Source: Nectonema munidae (lineage: Eukaryota; Nematomorpha; Nectonematoida; Nectonematidae). From it: a stretch of DNA of 64,000 nucleotides. The stretch covers positions 62,001 through 126,000 of the forward strand of contig JAUIRK010000917.1 of assembly GCA_030549495.1 (NCBI GenBank), written 5' to 3'. The notes beneath the pieces were generated by a model that ran no database searches, was not told the DNA's origin, and saw only the letters and a list, made by a program, of their open reading frames with translations. Positions 21,600 through 33,299 of this stretch are shown here, piece by piece (the first letter of the stretch is position 1; each line of letters begins with the position of its first letter). The position numbers and the translations under genes are program-made.

Positions 21600-23186
21600 A
21601 GGTATGGTATTTCAAATTACACACCACACTTTGTCCGACATTACATTTTTTACACTCTCTAGTCGGACTTTTTTTCACTCAGCTAAAGCACATCTTCTTC
21701 TTTTATGATCCTTGGTTTTGATAAGTAAGTGATTTCGCTGATCGATCCTTTCTTCATCATTACAACGATTATGTCGGGTGGTAAGAGCAGCTTTACCAAA
21801 TTTGGTCAAACAGAAGCTTACAATATTTCTTCTGAAATTCAATAAGGATTTAGAACCTCCTGTTTTTTGTGCAAATACCATGCGTTGCAGAATGAAGACA
21901 TCCAAGTGAATACCTAGAAGTACTACTCTTTACCCCCTATCCTAACTCTAAAATTATTATTGTTTTTGTTTAATCTGTCCACTCCTCCCATGTTGACATT
22001 ATATTGAAAAATTAAATTCGGGCAGTCTATTTCTATACGCTTTTATTTTCTCTCTTGGAATATATTTTCACTTTTTTTATATGGTTCAATGCCAAAAGTT
22101 TAACTACATAGAATAACAAGATTATTATCCATCCATCTGACAACAATCATATTATTTTTATCATTTGTGCATGATGAAACACTTCCTTTTGAACTTTTTG
22201 ACATTTCTTTTTTTGATAACAAATAAAATGGAGAAAAGCGGCGTTCATCTATTGTTCTTGTGCAGCCGTAGCCTAGAGACAAATGTTTTTTCATAAGTTT
22301 CTCTGAAAGAAATAGAGAATCACAAAAAAGATAGTTTGGGAAATAATTTTTATCTTCTGTAAAACTCTTGACACCATTTAAAAGACTTTTATTTTACCTT
22401 GATAGAATTCGAAATGGAAAACGTATCCATCAAAAGAACAAGAGCACCAAACTTTGGAATCTTACTTCGTATAGACTGTTTGCATGAGTGTCGGCCAAAA
22501 TACTACTCATCATGTACTAAAAATTGTACGGAAACAAAATTTTCCATGAATCTTTCATTTAACTAATTTGACAAAGGACGTATTTAAAAAAGTTATCTAA
22601 TAGATCTAACAAATTATTCTCAGTATAATGAAGAAATTCAATAATTTTTGAAACCTGTTCTTTCTCATTGATTTATATACTAACTCATCCCTTACATCAC
22701 TTCTGCTTTCCGAATATAAGTTTCTTGATGAAAAGCTAACATAGCCAGAAGAAGAATCGCTAAAAATACTCTCATTTCTTCTGCATCAACATCAAAATCA
22801 AAATTGTTTTTCGAATGTGAGTATTTATGTGTTTTATTTATAATATCCTCATCAAAAAACAATTCAAAGAATGCACGGAGTTCCATGTTTCTATACTTTG
22901 TATAGTTAGCTTCTGGAAAAGGAGGAAAATAAGGCTCAACAGAAATACTTAAGTTGATCCATTTTTCTTTACTAATAACAGTGTCCGTCTCATCAGAATA
23001 TCCAACGATTGATTCTGAAAGTAAGTGATTACTATTTAGGTTATCTATATATCCTCCTTCATCTTTATCAGCAGAATATTCATCAGTCAGCACATTTGGA
23101 TTTGGTGGTTCGATAAAAATTTCAGTAACAAAGTTTTGTAAATTTTCTTCAACAGCACATAAAATCTCATTTAATTTTTTTGACAT
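21600..23186 (-). pseudogene. piggyBac transposase pseudogene (PGBD2/3-like)
   Basis: Decayed DDE piggyBac transposase. The N-terminal part is open from an ATG at 23,186 for 164 codons with an acidic leader and LRAFFELFFDEDIINKTHKY, the start of the DDE_Tnp_1_7 domain. Beyond it the frame changes repeatedly: YFGRHSCKQSIRS near 22,500, GYGCTRTIDERRF and MIVVRWMDNNLVIL at 22,290-22,110 (fits the ...TGTIRENR... and VVKWxDNK blocks), MGGVDRLN with the third catalytic aspartate near 21,975, FCNAWYLHKKQEV near 21,890 and a cysteine-bearing tail (RRRC, then CKKC) near 21,690-21,640. Closest in style to PGBD2/PGBD3-type proteins. No terminal repeats were found. Many frameshifts and stops, so old and inactive. 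Confidence 0.85.
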
Positions 23187-23189
23187 CTT

Positions 23190-25235
23190 TTAGAAACAGT
23201 ATTATTAAATCTAAAAACATTGAGTTCAAAACATTAATAATAAAAGTAATAACTTTAAATCTCATTTGCTTTCTATGAAATGTTAGTATGGATTTTAAAA
23301 AAATATATACATTTTTGCTCAATTATTCATAAAAAAAATGGATCAGTTTTCCTATTTCGTTTTGAAGTGACGATGCTTTTTAAATACAAATATGAATTAC
23401 TTTTTTCTATAAATGTAATTATAGTGAAAAAGTAAAAATAGTTTCTTTTTTTGTATGTACTTTGAAAAATATTAAATTGGAATATATTAACAAGGCAAAG
23501 TAAAATCTGATCATACTTTTTGATACACTTTAAAATTACTTATGTGAATGTAAGTTCGATGAATTATGGATTCAATTTTAAGAGGCTATTAAATTCTATT
23601 TTTTGTTATATCCAACATCTCTTACGAGCTTTGATGTTCGTTTCTCAGTAATGCGAATTTTAAGTAAGGGAAGTAAAAAAATTTTTAGTTATTGAAAAGA
23701 ATGCAAAAATAACTGTTGTAGATACGTAAGTAAAACAAATTAAGGTCAAATATCATGATAATAACAAAGTGCTTATACAAAATCTAGAAGGCCGCAAAGA
23801 TAGTGCATGATCAAGATTTATATATAACTGTTGAACGTAAATGAGTTATGCTAATTTCTTTTTATTTTTGATAGTTGGATAGCTTCTAACTGCATCCAAC
23901 TGATGAAACTAAAAAAGGTAAGCTCAGATATTGGATTAGTTAGGCATGTTGTACAACAACAAAATATATTTGATTTATAAATAACATATCTTAAAAAAAG
24001 TGCAACGCTATCATTTATTCTTTTATTAGGAACATCAAGGTATTTTATGGCTTCAGTATTTAATACTACATTTTTCGTTTGTGCTATTTCCTTGAAAAAA
24101 AGTTTTATCTTACTTCTTTTGGATCTGACTTTTTTTATACAATCCTTCACAATCCTCTTTTTGTTCGCAATCTTTTGCAATCTTCACTTTTAGACGTAAT
24201 TTCTTAAAGTTAATGGGTATTTATAGTTAATAACTCGCTAAAGTTAAAATTAATACATATTGAATAATTAAAAACACTCTTGAGTTATAAGTTCAGTGGC
24301 TGTTCACTATTTTTTTAAGTAGTATAAAAGTCATATATTTATTACTTCTACACAAGAAGAATTAACCCGATTTTGATTATTCAAGGCGTTTATTAAATTT
24401 GTCAAGAGAGTGTAGAGTTGAAAAAACTATGAAATACTTATAATTGAGTTTTATGATTTCGTAAAAATGAGGATTGCAAATGCTTGCAAAAAAGTAGAAG
24501 TTAAGAAATAACTGTAAAAGATAGGGGAACGTCATAGATCGTAGAAAAATTTGCGATTGCGAAAGATTAAGACTAAAAGTGCACTGCAAAAGATTTCGAA
24601 AAAAAATGGCGATTGCGAGAGATTGCGTTAAAAAGTTAGACGCCTTTGTATTATTTTTTTGACAAACTGAAAAGATATGCATGAATTGAAATATTTCTTG
24701 ATTTTATCAACGGTACTGAGTGAATGTAGACAACATACTCAACGTAACAGGTAATTTCTTGGTTATATGTTTTATATATGTTTTTTATAATGCATAATAA
24801 CTGTTATAATTAGATTAGTTATAATAATAATAATTTATACTTTTTTTTTATTACAATGTAGTGTTAAAGTTAATCTTAGTCAAATTTGAAAAGTTAACAT
24901 CACATAATAAAATTTCCTTTATATACACAAAGAGCTTAAAAAGTACTTATTTTTAAGCTTATAAAAAAAAGAAAGAAAAGAAAGCTTATAAATTTTTAAG
25001 CTTTTTATATTCGACCAGAGTGCCACTTTCTGGTCACAGAAAAATATCAAAATATTAGACAAAAATTTTAAATTAGTTTGTATTTTTTACTGCATATCCC
25101 AGTAATATGGCCTATTTGCTATAAAAAATGCACTTGAAATTTTGATATGAGATAACTTTGAATAATACGCTCCATTTACCTTTTGTAGTAAAGAAATGGT
25201 GAGACGTAAAAATCGATAAAATTTCAAGAGCTACA
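23190..25235. other. AT-rich interval, no gene recognised
   Basis: Contains a weak inverted duplication: about 45 bp at 24,158-24,205 (cgcaatcttttgcaatcttc) matches the reverse complement of 24,560-24,605 at roughly three-quarters identity, perhaps a diverged MITE. The minus-strand frame at 24,180-23,851 has no recognised family. Confidence 0.4.
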
Positions 25236-25237
25236 GG

Positions 25238-26290
25238 GTTTTTTACACATGTATACCCATTTTCAAGTATGCTAAATTCAGTGGTGATATTCATTTTTCA
25301 TGAAAAACAATCTAACCGGTCAAAAAATTGATTTATATGTGACAGCTCACTTGAAAAGAAACTTTTTATCTAAATAATTATATAAAGTTTTTTACACATG
25401 TATACCCATTTTCAAGTATGCTAAATTCAGTGGTGATATTCATTTTTCATGAAAAACAATCAAACCGGTCAAAAAATTGATTTATATGTGACATCTCACT
25501 TGAAAAGAAACTTTTTATCTAAATAATTATATAAAGTTTTTTACACATGTATACCCATTTTCAAGTATGCTAAATTCAGTGGTGATATTCATTTTTCATG
25601 AAAAACAATCTAACCGGTCAAAAAATTGATTTATATGTGACAGCTCACTTGAAAAGAAACTTTTTATCTAAATAATTATATAAAGTTTTTTACACATGTA
25701 TACCCATTTTCAAGTATGCTAAATTCAGTGGTGATATTCATTTTTCATGAAAAACAATCTAACCGGTCAAAAAATTGATTTATATGTGACAGCTCACTTG
25801 AAAAGAAACTTTTTATCTAAATAATTATATAAAGTTTTTTACACATGTATACCCATTTTCAAGTATGCTAAATTCAGTGGTGATATTCATTTTTCATGAA
25901 AAACAATCTAACCGGTCAAAAAATTGATTTATATGTGACATCTCACTTGAAAAGAAACTTTTTATCTAAATAATTATATAAAGTTTTTTACACATATATA
26001 CCCATTTTCAAGTAGGCTGAATTCAGTGATGATATTCAATTTTTATAAAAATCAATCAAACCTGGCAAAAATTTGATTTATCTCAAAAAGAAACATTTTA
26101 TCCAAATAATTATATAAAGTTTTTTACACATATATACCCATTTTCAAGTATGCTGTGTTTACTGGTGATATTCCTTTTTTTTATGAAAATCAGTCCACCG
26201 GACAAAAAATAATTTAAATATGACAGCCCGTGTCAAAATTAAAATTTTTATTCTTATAAAAATTTTTTTATACATATATACCCATTTTCA
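25238..26290 (+). repeat. 149-bp tandem array, about eight units
   Basis: Units start with gttttttacacatgtatacc at 25,238, 25,387, 25,536, 25,685, 25,834 and 25,983, exactly 149 bp apart and nearly identical, then more diverged units at about 26,119 and 26,258. Each unit holds cagtggtgatattcattttt and a ccggtcaaaaaattgattta block. The right-hand units are the oldest, as expected at the edge of a homogenising array. No coding capacity. Confidence 0.95.
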
Positions 26291-26299
26291 AGTATGTAG

Positions 26300-27590
26300 A
26301 ATTTAATGATGATGTTCATTTTTATAAAATGAATAAAACCTGTCAAAAAAATCGATTAAACCTGTAAATCAATGTCAAATATATAAACTTCAACATAAAT
26401 TCTACTTGCTGTATTTCTCTGGTAATTATTTTCTTAATTTATTTAATAAACCAACTTTAGGTGTTTATTTCACTCAAAATATTTCGTTTGTTAGTAAATT
26501 AGGTATCTCGATAGGGCCACCATCGTTTTGGCTACAAATTCTTTATCGGCTGGTAGTCTCTACGAAATTTCTTCTATACTTTACAGTATGTAATTTTGCT
26601 GATAAATTCTATCATGAATAATAGCTCTTTTTTCATTAGAAATTTATTTTCCTCAATGTGTGTTTAAAAAACTTTTTTAAGGATTTATTTTGAACAGATT
26701 TTTTTCTCTCTCAAAGCATTCCGATTAAAAAATCTTCTTGATGAATTTAGGTTTTTTTTATCAGTATCGTGTATTTTATTATCAGGTAATTACCAGGCCT
26801 GAATATTTGTTAACCAATCTCAGTTCAAAGGTCATTTCTGATGAATCATTCGTGATGTTAATTTTTCAATTACAAAAAGTTATCCACCTTCTTCATCTAA
26901 AATTTTTTCTCTTTCACGCAAAAGGAAAAAGATGGACAAATTCAATTTAAATTAAAAAAATCTTGATGGTGACTAAATTCTCACATATTGGCATCTGTGC
27001 CATTTTTGATAACTCTGACCTAATGTAAATTTTCAGATTTCCTACCATTCTTAGTTAAATGATAAGTGTAATCCTAGATGATAAGCTATAGATTTCAAGA
27101 TTTTTCATTTGTAAAAGAGGAACTTCTTTTTCACGTTCAAAGTCTTTTTTGAAGCACCCAATATTATATCATTACACCACTTCTTAGTTCATTAGAATAT
27201 GTGGATCTTCCATTTAGTCAAGATACATATTTTTTTAAATTATTTCTTTTGATCACACGTTCTCTTTTCAATTAGTTTCAAGTTGCTTCCTTCTCTCATA
27301 TTCAAAGATTTTATAACACATTTTGTTTTTTTTAATAAATATTTCCTACTCAAAATGATTGAAGAAAGTATTATAGGGCAAAATATTCAAAAAAAAGTAT
27401 ATATTTAATATATAACTAATATACAACGATTTTTTGGAAAAATTTTACAGAACTGATTTTTAGGCATACATCACTAATTCAATTGCCACTTCCATATATT
27501 TATTTACCCTATTAGCCAAAATGGAGTACAGAAATAAATAAATAATATTTTTTATAAAAAAAATATTTTATTTAAGAGATATTTTATTTT
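26300..27590. other. AT-rich interval, no gene recognised
   Basis: A minus-strand phrase near 26,520-26,580 (DKEFVAKTMVALSRYL) looks faintly coding but has no support. Confidence 0.4.
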
Positions 27591-27599
27591 TTGAAAATA

Positions 27600-28560
27600 T
27601 TTTCGAAGACAGTATCTTTAAGTAAATCGCAAATCTGATTGAAGCCTTCAGATATATTAAAACCATATACTGTCAAACCTGAGTTAGACTAGCATCTTCC
27701 ATTTAGCATAAAAACAGATATTTTATTCAAATTTCAAAAATATTTCTATAGACATTAGACGTAAATCGAACATTTGGTTGACACTTCAAAAACTGTTTTC
27801 AGAAGTAAAACTAAAATGGTTTATTTGGTATAAAACATATATTTCATGTAAAATTAGAGAGAATATTTTTGGAGATAGTTTTCAGACGTAAACAGCAAAT
27901 TTGATTGACACTCACAGTAAAAATTCTAAATTCGAAACATGGTGCAGAAATGAAACCAGCATGATCAATTTGCTATAATATATTTCATGTAAAATTTGAA
28001 CCAATATTTTTGGAAACAAATTTTAGAACTAAATGCAAATTTGATTCTTATAGATATTTTCAAACCTTAAATGCAAAAATTGAGTCCATAAATGAAACTA
28101 GCATGGTTGATTTGATATTAAAGTATATATTTCATATACAATTTGAAATTATATTTTTGAAGACAGTTTTCAAACTTAAACCGCATATTTTATTGACACT
28201 TCCAGATATTTTCAAATCTTGAAAGCAAAAACTGAGTTCAAAAATGTTACTAGCATGGTTGATTTGGTTGGAGATCGTTTTCAAACGTAAACCGCAAATT
28301 TGATTGACACTGACAGATATTTTAAAACCTCTAAATGCAAAAACTGATCAGAAGAAAAACTAACATGGTTGATTTAATATAAAAACATATATTTCATGTA
28401 AATTAGAATGAAGGTTTTTGGAGACAATTTTTAGAAGTAAACCGAAATTTGATTAACACTTATAGGTATTTTCACAATCTAAATGTAAAAATTGAGTCCA
28501 GAAATGAAACCAGCATGGCCGATTTAGTATAAAAACATATATTTTATGAAAATTTGAAGG
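27600..28560 (+). repeat. Old tandem array, about 150-bp unit
   Basis: At least five diverged units marked by agcatggttgattt (27,959, 28,103, 28,253, 28,360, 28,512), tatttcatgtaaaattt and cgtaaaccgcaaatttgatt, spaced about 144-152 bp apart with one 107-bp unit. The sequence differs from the 25.2-kb array although the period is almost the same. Confidence 0.8.
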
Positions 28561-28814
28561 AATATTTGATAAATAATTATTCTAATTTTTATATTTTGAT
28601 AATTATCTATGAAATGAATAATGTCTCCCTTTATTTTATATCATTTCTTTATATCATTTCGTCTTTATACTTAAAAGTTGGGAAAAAATTCGGAGAAATT
28701 TTGAGAAGAGAAAATACGAGTTTAAAGAGTAGATGTATATCTTCCCCCTGTCTACAACACTATCATTTTCCTACCTCAATTTTTATAAGCAAAGAGTGAA
28801 CTTGATACCTGAAT

Positions 28815-29074
28815 TTACAAAAATGAAGACGATGTATGCTTTGGTCTAGCCGTATCTATACGCTTACAAAACAATTGTATTATGTTAGCAATTAATTTCC
28901 TAAATCCAAAAACCTCAGATTTAACTTTCAAAGAGCCAATAAAATGCGTATTAAATAGATTTTAATCAAACTTGGAAATTAAAGTATTTTAAGTAATGAA
29001 AGTTTGCATACCTCTTCACGAAAGAAGTTCCAAATTTCGACAACTAAGGGATCATATTTTTTACTCTTGTCCAT
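28815..29074 (-). CDS. Candidate two-exon small gene or 3' exons, function unknown
   Basis: ATG at 29,074 opens MDKSKKYDPLVVEIWNFF to a good donor, gaagag|gtatgc, at 29,012. In phase 0 it can join, after an acceptor at 28,914 (aaatctgag), to VFGFRKLIANIIQLFCKRI and a C-terminus rich in T, S and K with a TAA at 28,815 (98-bp intron). The acceptor lacks a strong pyrimidine tract, so the join is uncertain. Protein about 53 residues, no recognised family; it might also be the end of the gene whose exon lies at 29,461-29,245. Confidence 0.35.
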
Positions 29075-29244
29075 ATCTAAATAAATGTTATTTTTTTGTA
29101 TGTTATATCTTAATTTCCTTTGACTTTAATGGTCGCCATAGTAAGATATAAGATATATTAAGTATACCCATCATGTAAACATGGAATTTAATTCACCTGT
29201 TATTTGATCAATTTTACTAATCGTACACGCTATGTAATAGCCGT

Positions 29245-29461
29245 TTAAGATTTTGAATCTTCACCATATACACTTTGTGTTTCTGTTTTATTGAGTACAT
29301 ACTTCAAATAAAGAAATGATAAAAAACCGGCATAAGGCATCCATTTGTATCTTTCGACAAAATTCTTTGAAACGTAATCTACTAAGCCAGATAGAGAAAC
29401 GAGTTTATTGATGTTCAATTGGAAGAATGATTGATTGGCGTGGACAACAAATAAATGTATT
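29245..29461 (-). CDS. Coding exon, unknown; may continue the LRR gene
   Basis: After the acceptor tttttataatatag at 29,462 the minus strand is open for 71 codons: IHLFVVHANQSFFQLNINKL, VSLSGLVDYVSKNF, then YKWMPYAGFLSFLYLKYVL, ending at a TAA (or at a GT donor shortly before it). The exon needs one base from the previous exon, which fits a possible donor in the LRR exon (acaaa|gtactt, phase 2), but the intron would be only 39 bp. The opening hydrophobic strand followed by HANQS could be a degenerate P-loop in a Roc domain; this is speculative. Coding character itself is convincing. Confidence 0.45.
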
Positions 29462-29481
29462 CTATATTATAAAAAGAAGAT

Positions 29482-32400
29482 TTACTGCATGTTAAAGTAC
29501 TTTGTATAACAACGGTACTTTTTCTTTAAGCCATATGAATCCAGAAGCATTTTAATTTTTTGAATGGTAAGATCATTTTGTAGTAGAAAGCTCGAAGGAA
29601 AACTTAAAAAGTGGCAGCCTTCAAGCCGTAGACTTTTCAAATGTGGCAAAAAAGATACATTGAAGGGGATTCTGTCAAAAAACGAATACGTTACCATAAT
29701 TATTTCATCGATTGGGACTTTTACCTCAGTGAAAGCGTGAAGAGATCCACTAGTGAATTAATTACATTTGGAAAATGAATCTATTGTGTAATATCTGTCT
29801 TATCTAGAGACATATAAGTAATTTTTCTATACATTTGGGTCAAACGTTAAATTTAAATTACACAATAAAATAAAATAAATGCTAAAGGCTTAAAACTCCC
29901 CTTTATTCTTCATAATCTTTTCTTGAATGCACTTAATTGGAAGATAAAGTAAAAAGATAGAGAAAATAAATGGAGTTATTTTTAAATATACAGCATTTTG
30001 ACAGGTTTTAATTAAAATGTGATTAATATTTTGACATATCCACAAATTATTTTGTAAATAATAAGCAACACCAATGAATTCAGCTTATTTAAAAGTGGTA
30101 TTTTAGATTATTAAGGATTATTATCGAATATAAGCCATTTTGACAGGTTTGGGCAAATTTGAATGATATTTTGACGTATCCACCAATATTTTGAGGGAAA
30201 TGAATAACCAATATAATTAGCGTATCTTAAAATAGTATTTAAGATGTATTTTAAATTAAAATTTTTTTGCATATGATCCACATTTTGACAATTTAAGTCA
30301 ATTTTCATTGACGAAAACAATTATTCTGCTGAAAAAATCACTGAACAATTACGACCATTGGATTCAGGATATTTAAAATATAAAAAACGAATTTCTTTTT
30401 TTCAATTATTTTTTTATTCTTATGTTTATTTTCACATTTAATACGGCGGTCAGAATCTGTCCACTCTGCTATTTATACTTACTTTTCATCCTGACTTATA
30501 TAGGGTTAAAACAAATTTTGATATTGTAATTATTAAAAAACTGGTTCTTTGCAAAATAAATTCGAACCTATTTATTAAAAAATAATTAAATGATTTGTTA
30601 TATATTTAGTTAAATATTTCTTTCCCTTTCTTCAGAGAAAATAAAATTATAAATTACGCTGTTTCTTTATAGTAGGGGATTACGCGTTTTAAAACTTCTT
30701 GGCAGGGGGTCGAGAAAGCATAAACGTTGGGAACCACTGATCTAGGCTCTAGATTTTCCATGTTTACAAAAATGAGTAATAATAATAATAAAACAAAAAG
30801 AATGATTAAGGATTACGATAACCACAACTGCTATGCGCATATCTCCGCCCCTGGTCCTAAAACATACTTACAAATAAAGCCCCAGATTTTCCTGTGTGCT
30901 TCTGACCTCTCCCCTTCCAAGTGAAAGTTCGCAGCTACGCGCCTGTATCTTTAGTATTATAGAAATAGTTTAGCATCAAGCAAAGAACGGATCATATAGA
31001 TTTCATAAAATGCACTCTTATAACAAAGAGAGCACTAATTGTTCCAAAGCCAATATCTTGATTAGTAGTGATACCTTGTTATTAAAGTTGAGTTAAAATT
31101 GAGACTTTCTAAGTGCAAACAATTGCAAGTGAGAGCTTCAAAACTTTTATCTCCTACTTTGCATCCTTCCAAGTTCACGTTTTGGAGTTGGCACGACTTT
31201 AGTGCTATTTCTATGATTCCTTCATCACAAACTTCTTTACAAAACGATACATCTAACACTTTAAGGTACGCAAGTTTGTTTAAGCATGACAACAATCCTT
31301 AAAATATAGATACAAGGCTTCCTTAGTTGAAATAAAAGAATATAATCATTTTAAAAATGCTAAAGCTAAACAAATGTTTTAACATAGTTTAATGATGTAA
31401 ATATTCAATGATTCTAAATGTTTATCCCTAGTTTTAATCGAATATTGTTTTTTAAGATTTGATTCAATATAGTAGTATTATTTAATCTAATTTTTAATAA
31501 AAGGATTTTACCAAAAGTAAGTATCAGTATGATTTAGAATAATTTAAATTTTGTAATAATTATCTTGAAGTAACAATTAAAGATTCCCTCAAGTCATGTT
31601 AATATGCAAAATAATCATTAAAAAAATTAAAAACCTATGCTAAAGCAAAATATTTTTCTAATGCCAGGCTTAATATCATAGATAAATAAAGCATTCGAGC
31701 TTCAAAGTGGTTTATCTTTTATAAAATATTATTTCGTAAATAATGTTCTAAATATTTTTTATGCTGCAAATAATGATTTTTTTATCAATTTATTTTTTTA
31801 TTTCTTATTCATGAATAAATTTCATTTCCACTATTTCTTATTATTTATGCAACGATCAACAAAAAAGTTTTACACAAGTAATTTATAGATACCATTTTTA
31901 CTTCTAAATTATCTTTTTTTAGTTCTAAATTGCCTTTTTTAAATTCTAAATTGTCTTTTTTTAAATTTGTAAATTGTCTTTTTTAAGTTGTAAAATGTCT
32001 TTTTTAAATTCCAAACTCTCTTTCTAAAATACAAAATAAAATTAAAATAACAATTTATGACTTAAAAAAGACAAATTAGAATTTGTCTTTAAATTATGAC
32101 TTAAAAAAGACAATTTCAAACTAAAAAAAAAAAAAATTTAGAACTAAAAATGGTATATATCCATTATATTGATTTTATTTCGTTATTTTATGAATGAAAA
32201 TTTTATTACTTTAATCGATAGCTTGTCAAAACTTCGGAAGCATTTCCTATTACATTTTGAAAGTCGTGTTTTATAAAAACGAAACATAATGTAAGAAAAA
32301 GCATACTTGATTGAAGCAAGTGGCCTCGAAGTTAAAACTTAAAATGATCAAGACTTACCTTTTGAAGTAATGTTCAGATTTATAAAAGATAAATGGGTAA

Positions 32401-32969
32401 AGAAATTTCTGCTTTCATTGAGATTATGCAAAAATTCATCTGAAAAATTGGGAATGTTCGCCACTTTGAGAGTATTTATAGAAGGAAAACATTTCGTTAA
32501 GTATTCCAAACTGTGATCAGAGAACAGGCAGTAGTTATCCAAAGAAAAACCTGATAAATTGGAACTGCAGTGACTGATTATCAACTTAACAATGTCGTCA
32601 TTGTTATAAAAAGTGGATATGTTTTTTGAAGAAGAGCGATAACTGCAAAAAAATATTCGTATATAAGCCTTAGGGCTAAATTAAACAAATTTATATTTAC
32701 TTTATAAATTTCAAATTTGGACACGCATCCAAAGCTTGTATAAAAGTTTCTTGTACTGTAGCGCAATCTTCAACACTGATTGTATTCAACTCTGAACACT
32801 TTGAGAGTAGCTCTTTCAATTGACCTGTTTGAATTGGGGTGTTACAGAATCTCAATTTCCTCAGCATTGGGTTGAAATGAGGCAACAGTGTTGTAAAGGT
32901 TTCCTGGTTTAAACCTTTACATTTTTCAAAGTAGTAAAATAACGCTTCTGTATTTTCAATCATTTCTTT
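29482..32969 (-). CDS. Leucine-rich-repeat protein, four phase-matched exons
   Basis: Host gene on the minus strand. Exons: 32,969-32,701, 32,642-32,359, 31,297-31,075 and 29,749-29,482, each with GT/AG borders (acceptors tcaactatag, tttttttgcag, atattttaag, aattcactag; donors aa|gtaaat, ag|gtaagt, ag|gtatca). Joins are in phases 2, 1 and 2 and keep one frame of about 345 residues. Repeats include LLSCLNKLAYLKVLDVSFCK, IALKSCQLQNVNLEGCKVGD and, in the last exon, FLPHLKSLRLEGCHFLSFPS. The first three exons resemble the RNI/FBXL type, the last the LRRK type. The first exon starts at an acceptor, so the true start lies upstream, probably beyond the LINE at 33.3 kb. A hAT-like end and a tandem repeat lie in the last intron; a foldback element fills much of the intron at 31.3-32.4 kb. 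Confidence 0.7.
29985..30300 (-). repeat. Degenerate tandem repeat, about 134-bp unit
   Basis: The phrase cattttgacaggttt at 29,993 and 30,127, each followed by attttgac-tatccac-aat and a ttagcttatttaaaa/gcgtatcttaaaa block; a weaker third unit near 30,245. Lies in the last intron of the LRR gene. Confidence 0.65.
30690..30945 (+). repeat. Two solo hAT-type ends
   Basis: gttgggaaccactg ends at 30,739, the usual right end of hAT-Charlie elements; gcagctacgcgcctg ends at 30,945 and is the inverse of the CAGG-n-GCGTAGC ends seen elsewhere in this window. No left partners were found. Confidence 0.35.
31890..32157. repeat. Foldback element, copy 2
   Basis: The left arm has several copies of taaattgtcttttttaa; the right arm has the inverse (ttaaaaaagacaattt); the ends are accatttttacttctaaatt and atttagaactaaaaatggt. 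Same family as 1,835-2,015. In an intron of the LRR gene. Confidence 0.75.
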
Positions 32970-33299
32970 CTATAGTTGAAGGAAATATATAGTTATGGTA
33001 ATAAACAGCAGATTTGCAAAATACGCATGTTGGGTTTAAAGTGGTCGCATTCTCAGTCAAAAGGGTAAAGCAAAAATTAACAACATTTTTGAAATTTAAC
33101 TCAACCATATGAAAAAAATTAATGTTGAAGCTAAGGAGGCATGCAGGAAGTGCCCCTATTTTATGAAAATGGCCCTTCCTTCTAACTATTTTATACATAC
33201 ATACTAAGACCGGCTTGCTACCTAAAATCCTTTATCGCTACCCCATCTTCTGAAGACTAGCTACGAGACTGACAAACTTACTATTAATTCCTATAAGTA

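Noticed and set aside
24158-24605. Inverted duplication as a MITE.
   Set aside because: About 45 bp at roughly three-quarters identity, with no flanking duplication and no second copy; left as a remark in the interval entry.
25238-26290. CRISPR array or LTR pair.
   Set aside because: Units are contiguous 149-bp tandem repeats without unique spacers and without an internal region; a satellite explains them fully.
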